The position numbers were made by a program, and so were the translations under genes. Under the pieces are notes generated by a model. That model ran no database searches and was not told the DNA's origin. It was given only the letters and a program-made list of their open reading frames with translations. This document shows positions 51,501 through 62,855 of a stretch of 64,000 bases of DNA, in pieces; position 1 is the first letter of the stretch; every line of letters begins with the position of its first letter. Source of the DNA: Acanthochromis polyacanthus (taxonomy: Eukaryota > Chordata > Actinopteri > Pomacentridae); the NCBI RefSeq assembly GCF_021347895.1, contig NC_067123.1, forward strand, positions 3,550,149-3,614,148, given 5' to 3'.

Positions 51501-54500
51501 ATTAAAACGGGAACGGCGCTGTGATTGGAGGAGGACTGTGTGACGTACCAAACCCAAGACTTCTCTCCACTGGACATGAAAAAGAAACAGATGAGATTCA
51601 GTGAGGACGTGAAGACACCTGCATCCGTCTCAGATTAGATGCATTGTGCTGCTATGAAACCAACCATCCTTTCTATTCGTCTGAAGAATTAATTAGTTGA
51701 ACAAGACAACATGAACGCATGTGAAAGAACAATCATCTCGTGACCCGTTGGAAGGACCACAACCCACAGTTTGGCAACCAATCATGTAAAATCTGCATCT
51801 AGATTGTAAAGATTTATGTCACCTCTGCAGTGAAATTTGTTTTTCAACCAATAATCCAGACTAAAATATGACAGAACCCTGATCAGAACCTTAATGGAAC
51901 ACAGATTGTGCTTTGGTTTGATGTACCTCCATTTACACCTTCAAGCCACCATGAATTCCGTTCATTTTCCACATGAGGTCACGTCTGGAAACACGTTGAT
52001 AAAAGATCACATGTAACCTCAACATTTTAACTTGTAGGTTTCATTTATAAACACCTCAAAAATGTTTCAAAACCACATGTGTCTTATCTGCAAAGAACAT
52101 GTTTCACAGGCTTTTCCACATTTACAGATTTATTTCTCCACCAAGGAACGCGACGGAGTTATGTGATGATCGGCATTGTTCTGTCTGTCTGTCTGTTCGC
52201 AACATTACTCAAAAACAGACTAACGGATTAGGATGAAATTTTCAAGGAAGGTCAGAAATGAAACAAGGACTCAAAGAATCCTAAAGACGAGCCTTGGGAT
52301 GCTACTCATCTGTCTATTAACACTAGTAACTGGCTGAGTTAGGTTTCCAACTAGCCTAGGATTGCTAGTGCCTCGTCTAAAAGGGTCCTAATGACTGCCG
52401 TAGTAATTCTAGTGTCTCGCCTAGTATACCACAAGCCTTTAAATGCAAGCTGCTAGCCATAGCATCACAATGAAAGCAGCACGGTGTCACTGTAACCATG
52501 ACAAGTGAACGCTACATCAGCTGATTGTGATCCTACTACAAATCCACCTCTGAGGACTTATCAGGACTTATCCATCAGAAATGATCCAAGGAACAACTGA
52601 TTAAATTGTGGGGGTGTTTCTTGGTCTAATTTTGTGTTACAGGTTGGGATGATATTTTTTATTTCTGTTTTCTTTTTGTTTAAAGACAAGCCAAGTCTTT
52701 GGCTCTCTATTTCAACTATAGATTATGGTTTGCTAGTTTTCTTCACTGTTCATTAACAGCACTGTGTCATCTGCATAACCTACGATATTTATGTTATATC
52801 CTGTGGATGTAATCCCTGTATTTTCCTCCTGATGTTTTCACTGCAGAAGGAAAACAGGTCAGGCCACACATCCTGTCTGAGCCCTCGTTTTATTGGTTGT
52901 TCTTCATTATTTTATTGTTGTCAAAAGAGATTTTTTTCATACTTGTAAATCCGTTCCATCTATGTCTATGTTCTTTAGTATCTGGATTATTTCTTGATGT
53001 TTTACTGTGATGAAAGCTTTGGTGTAATCGATAAAACACATGCATAAATCTTGTTTACTTGTTGGCTTTCTTATCAATAACTAATAAATAAACAAAAGCT
53101 GCATTTGTTAAAAAAGGGGGGATGAGCAGCCTGCTTTTCTAATTTTTTAATCTCACACATGGTGGCTTAAAGGTGCTGAAACTCCAAATGAAAAGATTAA
53201 ACCGTGTCATTAAACGAATTGAGGCAAAGAGATGAAATCTGAAGAATAATGAGAAACATTTGAACTGAATCAGTGCATCTCTTTATCTTCTCCTTGCAGC
53301 TACACCTCTGGAATGATCAACACAACAGGAGTTTATGGTGAAAAATGAGACTCACCCTGGATTTAGGACGAGGAGAGGAAACCTGAGAAACACCAAAGCA
53401 ACAACACAGTGACTGATTGTACAAAGAGAACACAACAACAAACTGAAACAAACACATGATGCTGATTGATTTCCCCCCTAATGCATTTTATGAAACGATA
53501 TGTAAATGAAGGCATCACGCAGCTTTGTAATCAGCGTGGGAGGAAGAACAGATTAGCGTTTGAAACAATGCCACACTTCAAACGCCGCTGGAGACGGATC
53601 CTAAGACAATACTGACATTTGTACCACATCAATTAGAGGAAATTGGTTTGTTCTTGCAAGTCGAGCAGGAAAACATTGAACTCTGTCAAGATCAAAACCA
53701 GTTTAGGTTGGAAATAATGTTAGAATGATGCAACAGAAACGGTTACAGGTGTATGAAATGATGCGAGAGACACAGTTTGTTCAATGCAACTTACAATGCT
53801 CCTGAAGAAATGCACCACAGCGTTTTCATTGGTCCGACGGCGAGAGGAGGATTGCTGGGGTGAAGCGGCCAGGTGACCCCGGAAAGACCCCTGAGAGGAT
53901 CGACAGAGGGGAGGTAAGCTCAAGAGTTTACACAATACAATAAATATCTGAGGTTTAAATGATGCTGCTGGAGTTTAACATGCAGGAGGCAGGATTTTAG
54001 GTCTTAAAACATCAGCTGGTGGTTCAACATTTAGAGCCCCAACACCATCAAGATGCAACTTTTCGTACGTTAACCCAAAGTCCTACTGGTTCTTAAAGGG
54101 GAACTTCGGTTTTTTTCAACCTGGGGTCTGTTTTCATGTCATTTCATACATGTGAGTGATGGAGAAATGAATTTTCAACATAGCTCCAGTATTTAGCCAG
54201 GCAGGCAGCTTAGCAGCTCAGCTAGCGAAAAGTATGGGGCAACTTGCCCCCCACGTCAAAGTCCGCCCTAACGTGCTTTTTCTCCCACACTGACTGGCTC
54301 GGATAGTCTCAATGAGTGTCCCACAACATACTAGAGATGAGAAGTGAACGAAAACCTCCACATTACCTGGTGATGGCTCTTTGTTGTGGTCTGTATCCAA
54401 ATCTCAGGACGCTAGAAAGCAAATCTTGTTCCGAAATCGCGCGAAACTGGTGTTTTGGCGTGAGCTCTCGCGGGATTTCGCGAGCTATCGCGCCATTTCA

Positions 54501-57500
54501 GAACGAGATTTGCTTTTTAGCGTCCTGAGATTTGGATACAGACCACAACAAAGAAAGACATAAATTACTGTTTAAAAATGATGCAAAATCACAACAATAG
54601 CCCCAAATCACCTCAAAGAGTGCTGAAATTACTGCAAAAAGATACAAATCCACCGCAAAATGATAAAAAATCACAATAAAAACACACAAAAGCACTACAA
54701 AACATGCACAATCTCGACAGAGTGAAGAAAAATCACCAGGAAAAGATGCTTAATTATTACAGAAAGACAGAAATCTGCACAAAATGACGCGAAATGGCCG
54801 AAATAAAACGGAAAATCACCACAGAAAGACATTCAATCACCAAAAATTAACTTTGAGTGTCAATATGACTCCTTCCAGCCTGTCCTCAAACAAAAAACGA
54901 CCACATAGGTCGTCTGTACACGCCCGTATTACGACCCAGTGTTACATTTTGACGTATGCGACCTCTAGCGGTTCAGTAAATATCGACACTCTGGAGTCGC
55001 AGGTGAAACGTCACCATGAACAAACTTTTATCTAACACTATCCCTGTCCCTATCCCTAACCCTAACCTTAACCATAACCCTAAAACCGTGTTGGGAAAGT
55101 GATGAAAAAGCCGTTTTGCGACGGAAAAGTCGTTTCATGAATTAAATCCTGCAATGCGTTCCTTTTTCCCGTAGGGGCGCTGACGTAAATACGCTCTCAC
55201 AGGTCGTATTCCGGTGCATGGTGCATACGACTGATGCGGTCATATGAATTTGAGGACTTGTTGCTCCTTCTGATGGAGGTATATTTCAAATGATCACAAA
55301 AATGAATAAATGAGGAGGATTTCAGTCATGAAAGTTGTAGTTATTTCTTCATGTCAGCTGGTACCGAGCATGTACATGTTGTCCCAAGACGAATGCGACA
55401 GGAAAAGCAGCTACATAAGAGTTTGTTTGAAAAAGATGTTTCCATTATCTCCCGAGAAGCAGATTAAATCCTTTTAGAAAAAAAGCCAAAAACTGCCTTT
55501 CTTTTGGCACGATTTTGCTGTTTCCATTGGCATCGCCTAATCTGATACTTCAAAATGCACCAAAAAATAAATAAAAGAAACACCACTAATCTAAGACAGA
55601 AGCTAAACTGGACGGCAAACAGAAGACCAACATGTAACACCATGTTTTACGTTGAGAAATGTGCAAATATAATCCATCTGTTGTTGATTAACACCCTAAA
55701 AACTCCCATTGTTTATTACAGTTGAATATTTAGAAGTTTGTTTCCATGAAGCTATCTTACAATGTCGTTGATGGAACTCTACTGCTTTTTCCTCTAGAAT
55801 CTGCAAATCTGTACCGACTCTTTCTGTACACCGACAACTCTGCTCAAACTCTGTAAAACTACTCTATACTACACCATGACAAGTTGTGATATTGGACTGT
55901 TTTAGCCAAAAATATGGGAAATAATGACAGAGAAAGCTCCAAGCTGACAGGATTGGTTCTTTAGATTTGTTAGACATGAAACTCTGGAGGTCCGAATGTG
56001 AGTTTCTGATGCTGCAGCTTCAATTTACTGCTAATTATTCCGTCAAGGAATGGTTGAGTTATGTGACAATCGGTGTTTGTCTGTGAATCCATCTGTCTGT
56101 TCAGAACATTACTCAAAAACAGAATAACAGATTTGGATGAAATTTTCAGTGAAGCTCAGAAATGACACAAGGACCAAGTGATCAGATTCTGGCAGTGATG
56201 CAGCTGATAGTCTGGATCCATGGATTTGTTAAAGATTTCTGAATCGTTGTCAGATAGCGGCATGATGTCACTGTAACCATGACAACCAGTGAACACTACA
56301 TCAGCTGACTGTGATCCTACTACAAATCCACCTCTGAGGACTTATCAGGACTTATCCATCAGAAATGATCCAAGGAACAGCTGATTAAAATGTGGGGGTG
56401 TTTCTGAGTCCCATCAATGCCCACCGCCTGCTACATATTTAGGTCATGTGATTCGGTATTCGTACATAATCTACACATGCAGAAGACACACCTGTACTCA
56501 GAGCAAGGTCTTTTAGTTTGTGGGTACATCTATATTAAATGGACACATTCTATGTTGCTGTGATTTCTGATCATCAATAATTAATAAACAAATGCTGCAT
56601 TTCTGACATGTGGGGGAATGAGCAGCCTTGGAGGAGGACTGAGCTCTGAGGGCTTTTCTAGTTTAGCTTGCTTCTTTGTTTTATCAGTGCAAATGAACAC
56701 AAATCAGCCTAAAAAGACCTCTTTGACGCGTGCAGATAGTTGATTTTGTGTTTTAAAAGGAAACACAGAACATCTGAGCTGCAGCTGCTCAGATGGAAGC
56801 GTTGTGGTTGAAGAGCAGCTGACTCCTGAAGGTTCCTCCCATCAAACACTGGAAGAATCCTCCTATCTGCAGCATCACAGCCCTTTTTAGACTCTACAGA
56901 TAAATTTAGCCGCACCACGCTGCCTTCATTTAAATCTGCTTCTTCCTCCACAGGAGCTCAGTCGTTGTATTTTATTTTATCTTTTTTTTTTTTTATCTTT
57001 GCACCATCTTAGAACTTAAAATGTCATCATATCAGGGTGAACGGTGAAAAGAAATAGCAAAACTTCTCATAGGATCCAGAACTGGAGCCCAGGAAGTTAA
57101 CAATGCACCGTTAATACAGTTGGCGAAGACTTCATTGCTTTCTATCACACTAAAGTGGATCCATGTGAAATGAAAAACATGCAGAGAGGTTTATGTGTAG
57201 AGTTTTGGGTTAATTCCTTTTAATATTTAGTCCACATTTTAGCTGGTGCATAGAAATTCCCCAGAATGCAGGAATTAAAGAGGAAAACCCCCAGAAGTCC
57301 CACTTAATGCGTCCCTCCACAGCATTAAAACAGAAAAAGTGATTCTACCATTTGGAAATTTGCCCAAATATTAAAAAGTAGTCTGTACTGACGAGACGAC
57401 GCTAAATTTACACCAACTTTAGGAGTTTTTCCACAAGAAAATGTAAATTTCATGCTGAATTTAAGATTTTTTGGTTAAAGAAAATGCAGAAAATAAACAG

Positions 57501-58510
57501 AACTAAGAAAATGTGAGTCAACGTCCTTTAAATATTTAGGCCACATTTATGATTATTATTATTTTTTCAATAACAAAATGTTTATTTCAAGCTGAGTTTT
57601 AAACTTTTTGTAATAACAGGTTGTTGTTTTTTTTTTTAATATTTGGGACATTTTTCAGATGGTTACCAGTTTTTGCAATTATAAAGACAGATTTTTTTTA
57701 TTCATCGTATTATTTTACTTTTGTTAAGAAGAAGAAAATGTAAAATTTGAGCTGAACTTATGATTTTTTTTGATAAGAACATGTTAAATTTAGCCAAATT
57801 AACATTTTCTAAATAACAAAATGCTAAATTTAAACTGAATTTAGGACTTTTAATTAAGTAATTCTTAAATTTAATCCAAACCTCAGATTTTCTTGTCATT
57901 ACAGGTTGCTTTTTAACACTTGGGCCACATTCCAGATGATTTTTTATTAATTTTTTGTTACATTTTTGTCGAAAGACTGCTTTTTTTTCTTCTTAAAAAG
58001 TCTTAAATCCAATTTTAAATTAACACTTTCTAGTTTAAAACAACTTACATTCAGCTTGAATTTAACATTTCTAATTGAAAACCCTCTGAAGTAAAATTTT
58101 AAACTAAATTTAAGAGTTGCTGAATAAGAGGGTCTGCCTCAGATAATAAACCTTTGACCAAACTGGTATAAATTTGAATAGTTTCACATTAAAAGGAAGT
58201 TGATTTTTGCTATTTATGAATTTTTTTTAGCATAACAAGGTGAGAAAGATCAAAAATATGTCCATCTATTCAAAGAACCCTCAAGGAAATTAAATAACTA
58301 CATTTTTTAAATCTAAAAAATCCCCAAAAAGAAATGCATCATTTTGTCTTTTCGGTTTAGCATTGGAGGAGAACCGCCGATGATGCTCACCTTGCTCCTC
58401 TTCTTTTTGTCTCCTCCAAAGAATTTGCTAATCTGGTCCATGAGCCCGGGGCTCTTCTTTTTCCTGCCCAGCCCGAAGGCGCCCTGCCCTGAGGTGCTCG
58501 CCGTTGCCAT
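48565..58510 (-). CDS. mbp: myelin basic protein, complete, six coding exons
   Basis: Membrane-adhesive, intrinsically disordered basic protein that compacts myelin by binding the cytoplasmic membrane faces. Minus-strand exons: 58510-58391 (40 codons), 53890-53795 (32), 53382-53356 (9), 51569-51549 (7), 49123-49040 (28) and 48615-48565 (16 plus TAA). All junctions are phase 0 with GT-AG borders, giving 132 residues. Landmarks: MATASTSGQG start, GLMDQISKFFGGDKKK (mammalian IGRFFGGDR), RRTNENAVVHFFRSI (the DENPVVHFF core helix), a PRPK segment, then TLSRIFNLG (TLSKIFKLG) and the KRWSTIF end. Length and domain order fit fish MBP. Introns are full of DNA-transposon relics. I cannot tell from this window which teleost duplicate (mbpa or mbpb) it is. 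Confidence 0.92.
49477..50771 (-). mobile_element. Tc1-like DNA transposon remnant (mbp intron)
   Basis: Terminal inverted repeats of about 40 bp: ACAGTGCCTGTAAAAAGTTT at 49477 and the reverse complement of ACAGTGGCTGTAAAATGTGT ending at 50771. Inside, the minus strand near 50130-50180 encodes a KHGGGSI-type Tc1 transposase motif, but no long frame survives. A piece of another dispersed repeat (GACAGACTGGTGACCTGTCA) is inserted at 49990-50085. A fragment of the same family is at 21806-21920. Confidence 0.75.
51549..51569 (-). CDS. mbp: mbp 21-nt microexon
   Basis: Codons WREVLGL between acceptor CTTTTTCATGTCCAG and donor GTACGT. Symmetrical phase 0. Supported by splice signals and by KSR-WR fitting the protein; less certain than the other exons because it is so short. 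Confidence 0.65.
52130..52640. repeat. dispersed repeat family shared with 56030-56420
   Basis: CATTACTCAAAAACAGACTAACGGATTAGGATGAAATTTTCA and, further on, ACTGTGATCCTACTACAAATCCACCTCTGAGGACTTATCAGG-type blocks (quoted pieces are each present in both copies) ending in GGGGGTGTTTC. A third, short piece lies at 62565-62600. No frame; probably a SINE-like or non-autonomous element. Confidence 0.75.
53356..53382 (-). CDS. mbp: mbp 27-nt microexon
   Basis: Codons VSSPRPKSR between acceptor GTTTCTCAG and donor GTGAGT. In-frame and symmetrical, so skipping would remove nine residues from the proline-rich loop after the HFF helix (mammalian IVTPRTPPP region). Confidence 0.8.
54379..54553. repeat. 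65-bp inverted repeat with 45-bp loop
   Basis: Arms 54379-54443 and 54489-54553 (CTTTGTTGTGGTCTGTATCC and its complement) match at about 60 of 65 positions. The loop holds a smaller palindrome, CTCGCGGGATTTCGCGAG. It could be one end of a fold-back element that continues left (54100-54378, a repeat-like GGGGAACTTCGG block). The A-rich stretch 54560-54840 resembles the interior of the fold-back family at 4567. Confidence 0.9.
54883..55256. mobile_element. MITE-like element with telomere-like core
   Basis: TCCTCAAA…CGACCACAT at 54883 pairs with …ATGCGGTCATATGAATTTGAGGA ending at 55256; AGGTCGT and ACGACC motifs recur symmetrically. The core has CCCTAACCCTAACCTTAACC (about 55055-55080). No transposase frame. 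Confidence 0.65.
56030..56600. repeat. dispersed repeat family, second copy (mbp intron 1)
   Basis: Same block order as at 52130-52640 (GTTATGTGACAATCGG, CATTACTCAAAAACAGAATA, GATCCTACTACAAATCCACC, AAATGTGGGGGTGTTTCTGA). It extends further to GCAGCCTTGG near 56620, a phrase seen again near 62632. Confidence 0.75.
56600..58390. other. mbp intron 1, AT-rich remainder
   Basis: Long poly-T/A-rich stretch with many 'aaattta' phrases (57400-58150). No gene or known repeat seen. The adjacent 55257-56029 stretch is likewise empty of recognisable features. Confidence 0.5.
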
Positions 58511-58519
58511 GCTAGCTGC

Positions 58520-58749
58520 TGCTCAGGTTCTTCCTCTAGTCCTCTTCCGACCAGTGTGAAGCCCACAGTGCTGACGCTCGGCTCCTTCAGGGAGGTCTGC
58601 AGCAGGTCTGACGCTCGGGGGGCGTCTTTGAAGGTGTCGTCTCCCCTGCGGCACCACGGGACACGAGGAGGGTCCGGTCCACGGCCTGGCTCCGGTCCAA
58701 ACATTCTTCTAGCTTCGGTGGCTGTGTCAGTCGCTGCCGCCCTCCGCAT
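58520..58749 (-). other. golli-like coding remnant directly upstream of the classical mbp start
   Basis: The minus-strand frame from 58749 encodes GDDTFKDAPRASDLLQT (58647-58597), matching the mammalian golli-MBP segment around DNTFKDRPSESDELQT at about ten of sixteen positions. In mammals golli exons lie upstream and splice in frame to classical MBP exon 1. Here the segment is in the same genomic block as the classical ATG (58510), but in a different frame; the MBP frame has a TGA about 13 bases before its ATG. A splice from GFTL (weak donor GTCGGA) to mbp exon 2 would be in phase. Whether it is translated is unknown. Confidence 0.6.
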
Positions 58750-59169
58750 GGGCCGGCCATTGTTCCTCCATCTGCCTCACCCCGAACGCCGGGACAACAA
58801 GGCCGATCTCTGAGGCTGAACTCACACCCTGATGCAAAGAAGCCGAAGCACTGAGGGGCCCATTGTTGGTCCGGACTCGTATGTCTCCTTGATACATCGA
58901 CTTTAAATCGGACCTACAGGCTGGAGAGGCCCCAAAGAAAGAGAAAGATTATTGTGAGAAAGATGCGCCAAGTATCTGTATCTGCACAGTGATAAAATAA
59001 ACTAGACGTGACTTTGCACGTTTGGATTTTCTTCATTTTAGTGTCTTCAAACCAGAACGGGTGAAATCTGTCGCACATCTGCAGCTACAGTCGCAAACAA
59101 AAGTTGAAATACACTTCACTTGACTGTGTCTCCATCACAAAAACAACCATGTATTTTGGTTCTTTCATA

Positions 59170-59640
59170 GATATATCAAACTTCTGAGTCAAAAATACAC
59201 AGACAACAACGTGAATTAACAGTTTTGGTGATGCAGAAAGTTGTGTTTTTCAAATTTTCTTAGTTTCATGACCTCTTAACTTCTCCTGAGTCATTGCAGT
59301 CGACTACAGCTGCTGACTCTGATCCAGTTTAAATAGAACCATTAGATCCACTCATTAGACTCAAACACTACAGTAGGAAAGTCTTCATAAATTCTGGTTC
59401 TTTCACAGATTTATTAAAAAATCTTCTGGAAATTTGACCAAAAATATACATATGGCAACTTGAATGATCAATTTTGGTGATGTAGAAAGTCATGTTTATC
59501 TGTTTTTCTTAGTTTCATGGCCTCTTAGTGTCTCCTGAGTGATTACAATCGACTACAGCTGCTGACTCCTCTGATCCAGTTTAAATAGAACCATTAGATC
59601 CACTTATTAGACTCAAAAACTACAGTAGGAAAGTCTGAGG
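59170..59640. repeat. tandem duplication of about 235 bp
   Basis: GGTTCTTTCATAGATATATC at about 59158 recurs as GGTTCTTTCACAGATTTATT at about 59396, and the blocks TTTTGGTGATGCAGAAAGT, TAGTTTCATGACCTCTTAA, GACTACAGCTGCTGACTC and TTAAATAGAACCATTAGATC follow in the same order in both. It forms the 5' part of the Tc1-like relic to its right. Confidence 0.8.
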
Positions 59641-60770
59641 AGCTCAGCAAAGATCTGAAATAGCAAATCATCACTTGAACAGGTCAGAAAGTCACTTAGA
59701 GCCATTTCAAAGCAGCATCAGACCACAAATCATCTGTTTGTCAGAATAAAGTTCATGGTCCAGTTGTGTTTCTGCCTCCACCAGGAAGAAAACACAAACT
59801 ATCACCTGCTGCTGAGAGACCATTGGTCAGGATGGTCAAGAGTCAACCAAGAACCATCAGAAAGCAGGTCTGAATGAATGAGAAGCTGCTGGAACACAGC
59901 CGTCAGTGTCCACAGGGTTTTACATCAACATGAGCTGAGAGGATCTGTGGAGAAGGAAGTTCTTCGTCCAGAAGCAGAACCTTAAAGCTCCACTCAAGTC
60001 TGCTGCTGATCACATGGACAAAGAATAGGCCTTCTGGAGGAAAGTTCTGTGGTCAGATGGAAGAAAAACTGAAAGGTGAGGCCTTTAACCCCAAGAACAC
60101 CAAACCTACCATCAAGCATGGAGGTGGCAGTATCATGCTCCGGAGCTTTCTAGAAGAGCTTCTGCACTGGTTTCAGACTGGATGTTGGACTGGTTCTGGA
60201 CTTTCTTGGGACTGGTCTATGTTTGGTTCCATTCTTGGTTCTCCTGGTTTTGGATGTGATTTAAAGTTGGATTAGGATTCATTTTACTCTGTATCTGGTC
60301 CTGGATGAGGACTGATTTCAGGCTGTCTTGGGCGGGTCTTGGACTTTTTTTTAGGAGTAGTTCAGGTTTGGTTTTGGTCCTGATTTTTTGCTGGTTTTTG
60401 ACTTTTTTTAGGACTGGTTTCAGATTGTATTCTGACTAGGTTGGAACATTTTTGGACTGGATTAGGTTTGATTTTGGTCCTGGTTTTAGACCTTTTAAGG
60501 ACTGGTTTCAGACTGTCTTTGGTGGGTCATTTTTTAACCCCAAGAACACCAAACCTACAATCAAGCATGGAGGTGGCAGTATCATGCTCTGTGGAACTGG
60601 AGCTTTACACAAAGTAAATGGAACAATGAAGAAGGAGGATCACCTCCACATTCTTCAGGAAAACCTAAAACCATCAGCAGAAGGTTGATCTTGGGCACAG
60701 TTGGATGTTTCAACAATCAGACTTAGTAAAGAAATGGTTGCATCGACTTAACCCCCATCAAGTTCATGTC
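59640..60770 (+). pseudogene. Tc1/mariner-type transposase relic with internal duplication
   Basis: The plus strand encodes, in broken frames, AFWRKVLWSDGRK (the W-x-VLWSDE region), FNPKNTKPTIKHGGGSIML at about 60081-60140, the same block again at about 60532-60590, then GTGALHKVNGTMKKEDHL and HILQENLKPSA. These are the Tc1 DD34E catalytic-core motifs. The interval between the two copies (60150-60530) is a rough local repeat (GGACTGGTTTCAGACTG, TTTGGTCCTGATTT). Stops and the duplication show it is dead. Confidence 0.82.
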
Positions 60771-60779
60771 TTAAATACC

Positions 60780-61690
60780 TTATTCTTAATTTCCACTCCA
60801 TGTTCAGATAGTTTTCATTGCCATTTTGCCACATTGCAGCACTACAAGCAGTCCTGGGCGTGTTGTTTCACCCGAAGAGGCTGCAGCGGTCGGCAAACAA
60901 AGCAGCATCTGTTGTGCGGTAAGTTGTGTTAGAAAACACCCATGCGGCATCAGAATATTAATATTTTGGAACAGAAGTCTTTTTGTTTTCGCTACTTCTT
61001 ATTTCAAGTCAGAAAATAACTTTTACAGAAAAAAATGTGCAGCCACAAGTGAGTGTGTTTTCATGCCACAGGACCTTATTCCAGGATTAGTTTCAAATTA
61101 TTTTTATGTCACTGTGTCAGCGTTCGCTGATGTATTTGGTGCTAATAAACATAGAACAGTTAGAGGTATGAATGAGCTGAACATTTAACGAATCAGTCCG
61201 GAAGAACAATTCAGCCAGTGGCAGTGTCTGTGCAGCAAAATATATGCATAAAACACAATATCTATGTTATGTTTTGTGTGGCGCTTTATTGATTTAATTG
61301 AGTTTTTTATAGTTTTTATTGTTTGTTTATTGTGAACGCTTTTGTAACTGCTGCAGAGCAATTCACCTTTTAAGGGACAAATAATCAAGTTGAACATGTA
61401 AGAAGACAAAGCAGACCAGCAGACCTAAGATTTTTAGCTTCTAAGACAGTAGAACAACCAGAATATAGTTTGGTTTGTCCCCTGCTAGGTGTTTCTAGTC
61501 ATATAAAAGGTGCGAAGAGTTGTCGATTCAGGAAGTTAAACAAATTAAGAGGTCAAAGGAAGTATGCAAATGTTTCTGTGGATTTGGTTCTTGTTTTTAT
61601 TTAATTTGTAAGGTTTTCTTTTCATGTATTTTTGCTACCATAGCCAAGCCATTCCTTGGTGGGTAAATCACTAGCACTAACCAAGTACCA
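60780..61690. other. unassigned sequence with an unrecognised 120-codon frame
   Basis: The plus-strand frame at 60826-61188 (SPEEAAAVGKQSSICCA…) matches no family I know, and GTTGTGCGGTAAGT inside it looks like a splice donor. The rest is AT-rich. It could be a fragment of a mobile element or an upstream exon; I assign no function. Confidence 0.3.
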
Positions 61691-61779
61691 CACTAATGCA
61701 AACCTTTTATTCTTTTAGCAGCTCAGCGACTCAGAGGAAATTAAAAGTCTTGTTAAACTGTAGAAATTCGAGGCCTTTA

Positions 61780-62210
61780 TGTGAACTCGTCCACCGAGAA
61801 CATGAACTGATATCGCTGAGGTCCACGGAGCCAACATGGCCGCCCAGTTTCCTGTATAAAATGGACCTGGAGGGAGACATGTTGGGACACAGAGCATCTG
61901 TTTGTCCTACGGGCCCGGACCTCGGCGCTGCACCCACGGGCCGGACCGAGGCTGCTGCAGGAATGCACTGAGTGGGATCACCGCACTGCACTCGTGTCCA
62001 GAAGAGCCTCGGGTTTGTTCCCGGGGCTGGAGGGCCGGGGCCGAGCAACGGGGAAACAATAGCAGCCATGGAGGAGAGCTGTGGGACACAAACACGGGAG
62101 ATATCCTTGAACCCCGGCAGGAATGTCGATGCAGACCAAGACGCCCACCGAAAGCTGAAAGAAAGCCTCCCTCTGTCCGTCACATGTGCAGGAGATGTCC
62201 ACAGGAGGCT
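61780..62210. promoter_or_regulatory. GC-rich, CpG-containing promoter-like patch
   Basis: Clearly richer in G+C and CpG than its surroundings (ACGGGCCCGGACCTCGGCGC, GGGCCGGGGCCGAGCAACGG), with TATAAA on the plus strand at 61855-61860. Short frames follow on the plus strand (MDLEGDMLGHRASVCPTG; MEESCGTQTREISLNP from 62068) but none matches a family I know. It is upstream of mbp on the minus strand and could be a distal mbp/golli promoter or the start of a gene leaving the window to the right. Confidence 0.4.
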
Positions 62211-62329
62211 TTTTTTTTACAGAGTTCAGTTACAACAGTTTTTATGACTTCTGCAACCTCCAAGAGCAAACACAGACACAAACATGAGCTGGGGAGGTTC
62301 CTAGAGTTAGCTGGGCGAAGAATTTAGTT

Positions 62330-62855
62330 TCTCATTAAACTTTTCAGGCACAAAAGAGTCACCAAAACCCAAAACGCAAGCCTGGAGCCTGCTGTTCAGC
62401 CTGCACACATTAAACCACCACCCCTTTGTATAGTCTTTAGTTCTATAGTGATGGACACCTCATCATCATGTGCTGTCTTAATTCCGAACGGTGGCCACCA
62501 TAGATGGCTATGGCTAGAACTATGACAACAAGTGAACACTAAGTAAGCTGTAGTAGTAGGATCATGATGGTGATCCTACTACAAATCCACCTCATGAATT
62601 TTTAAAGAAATCAGAAATGATACAATGGCTGAGCAGCCTTGGCGGAGTACTGTGCTCTCTGAGTGTTTTTCTTGTTCCAAAATGTGATTATTAGTTTTCA
62701 CTGTTTTACTGTATCTTAATGAGCTAAAAAATATAAATATTTCACAGATATTTGCTGTTATTTTCACAGTTTTACAGTTTTTGAAAGTTCCCATGTTTAA
62801 CTTTTTTTTAGCACCCTCACTGCCAGATTTTCATCATTCTGATATGATTTTTGAT
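62330..62855. other. intergenic, repeat fragments only
   Basis: Holds a short piece (GTGATCCTACTACAAATCCACCTC, about 62568-62592) of the family at 52130 and 56030, and AT-rich sequence. No gene seen. Confidence 0.5.

Noticed and set aside
55050..55085. Telomeric CCCTAA motif considered as a chromosome end
   Set aside because: Only a few degenerate units, internal to a MITE-like element and inside an mbp intron.
61731..62183. 150-codon minus-strand frame in the GC-rich island considered as an upstream golli exon
   Set aside because: No similarity to golli or any family I recognise; GC-rich islands commonly give long chance frames.
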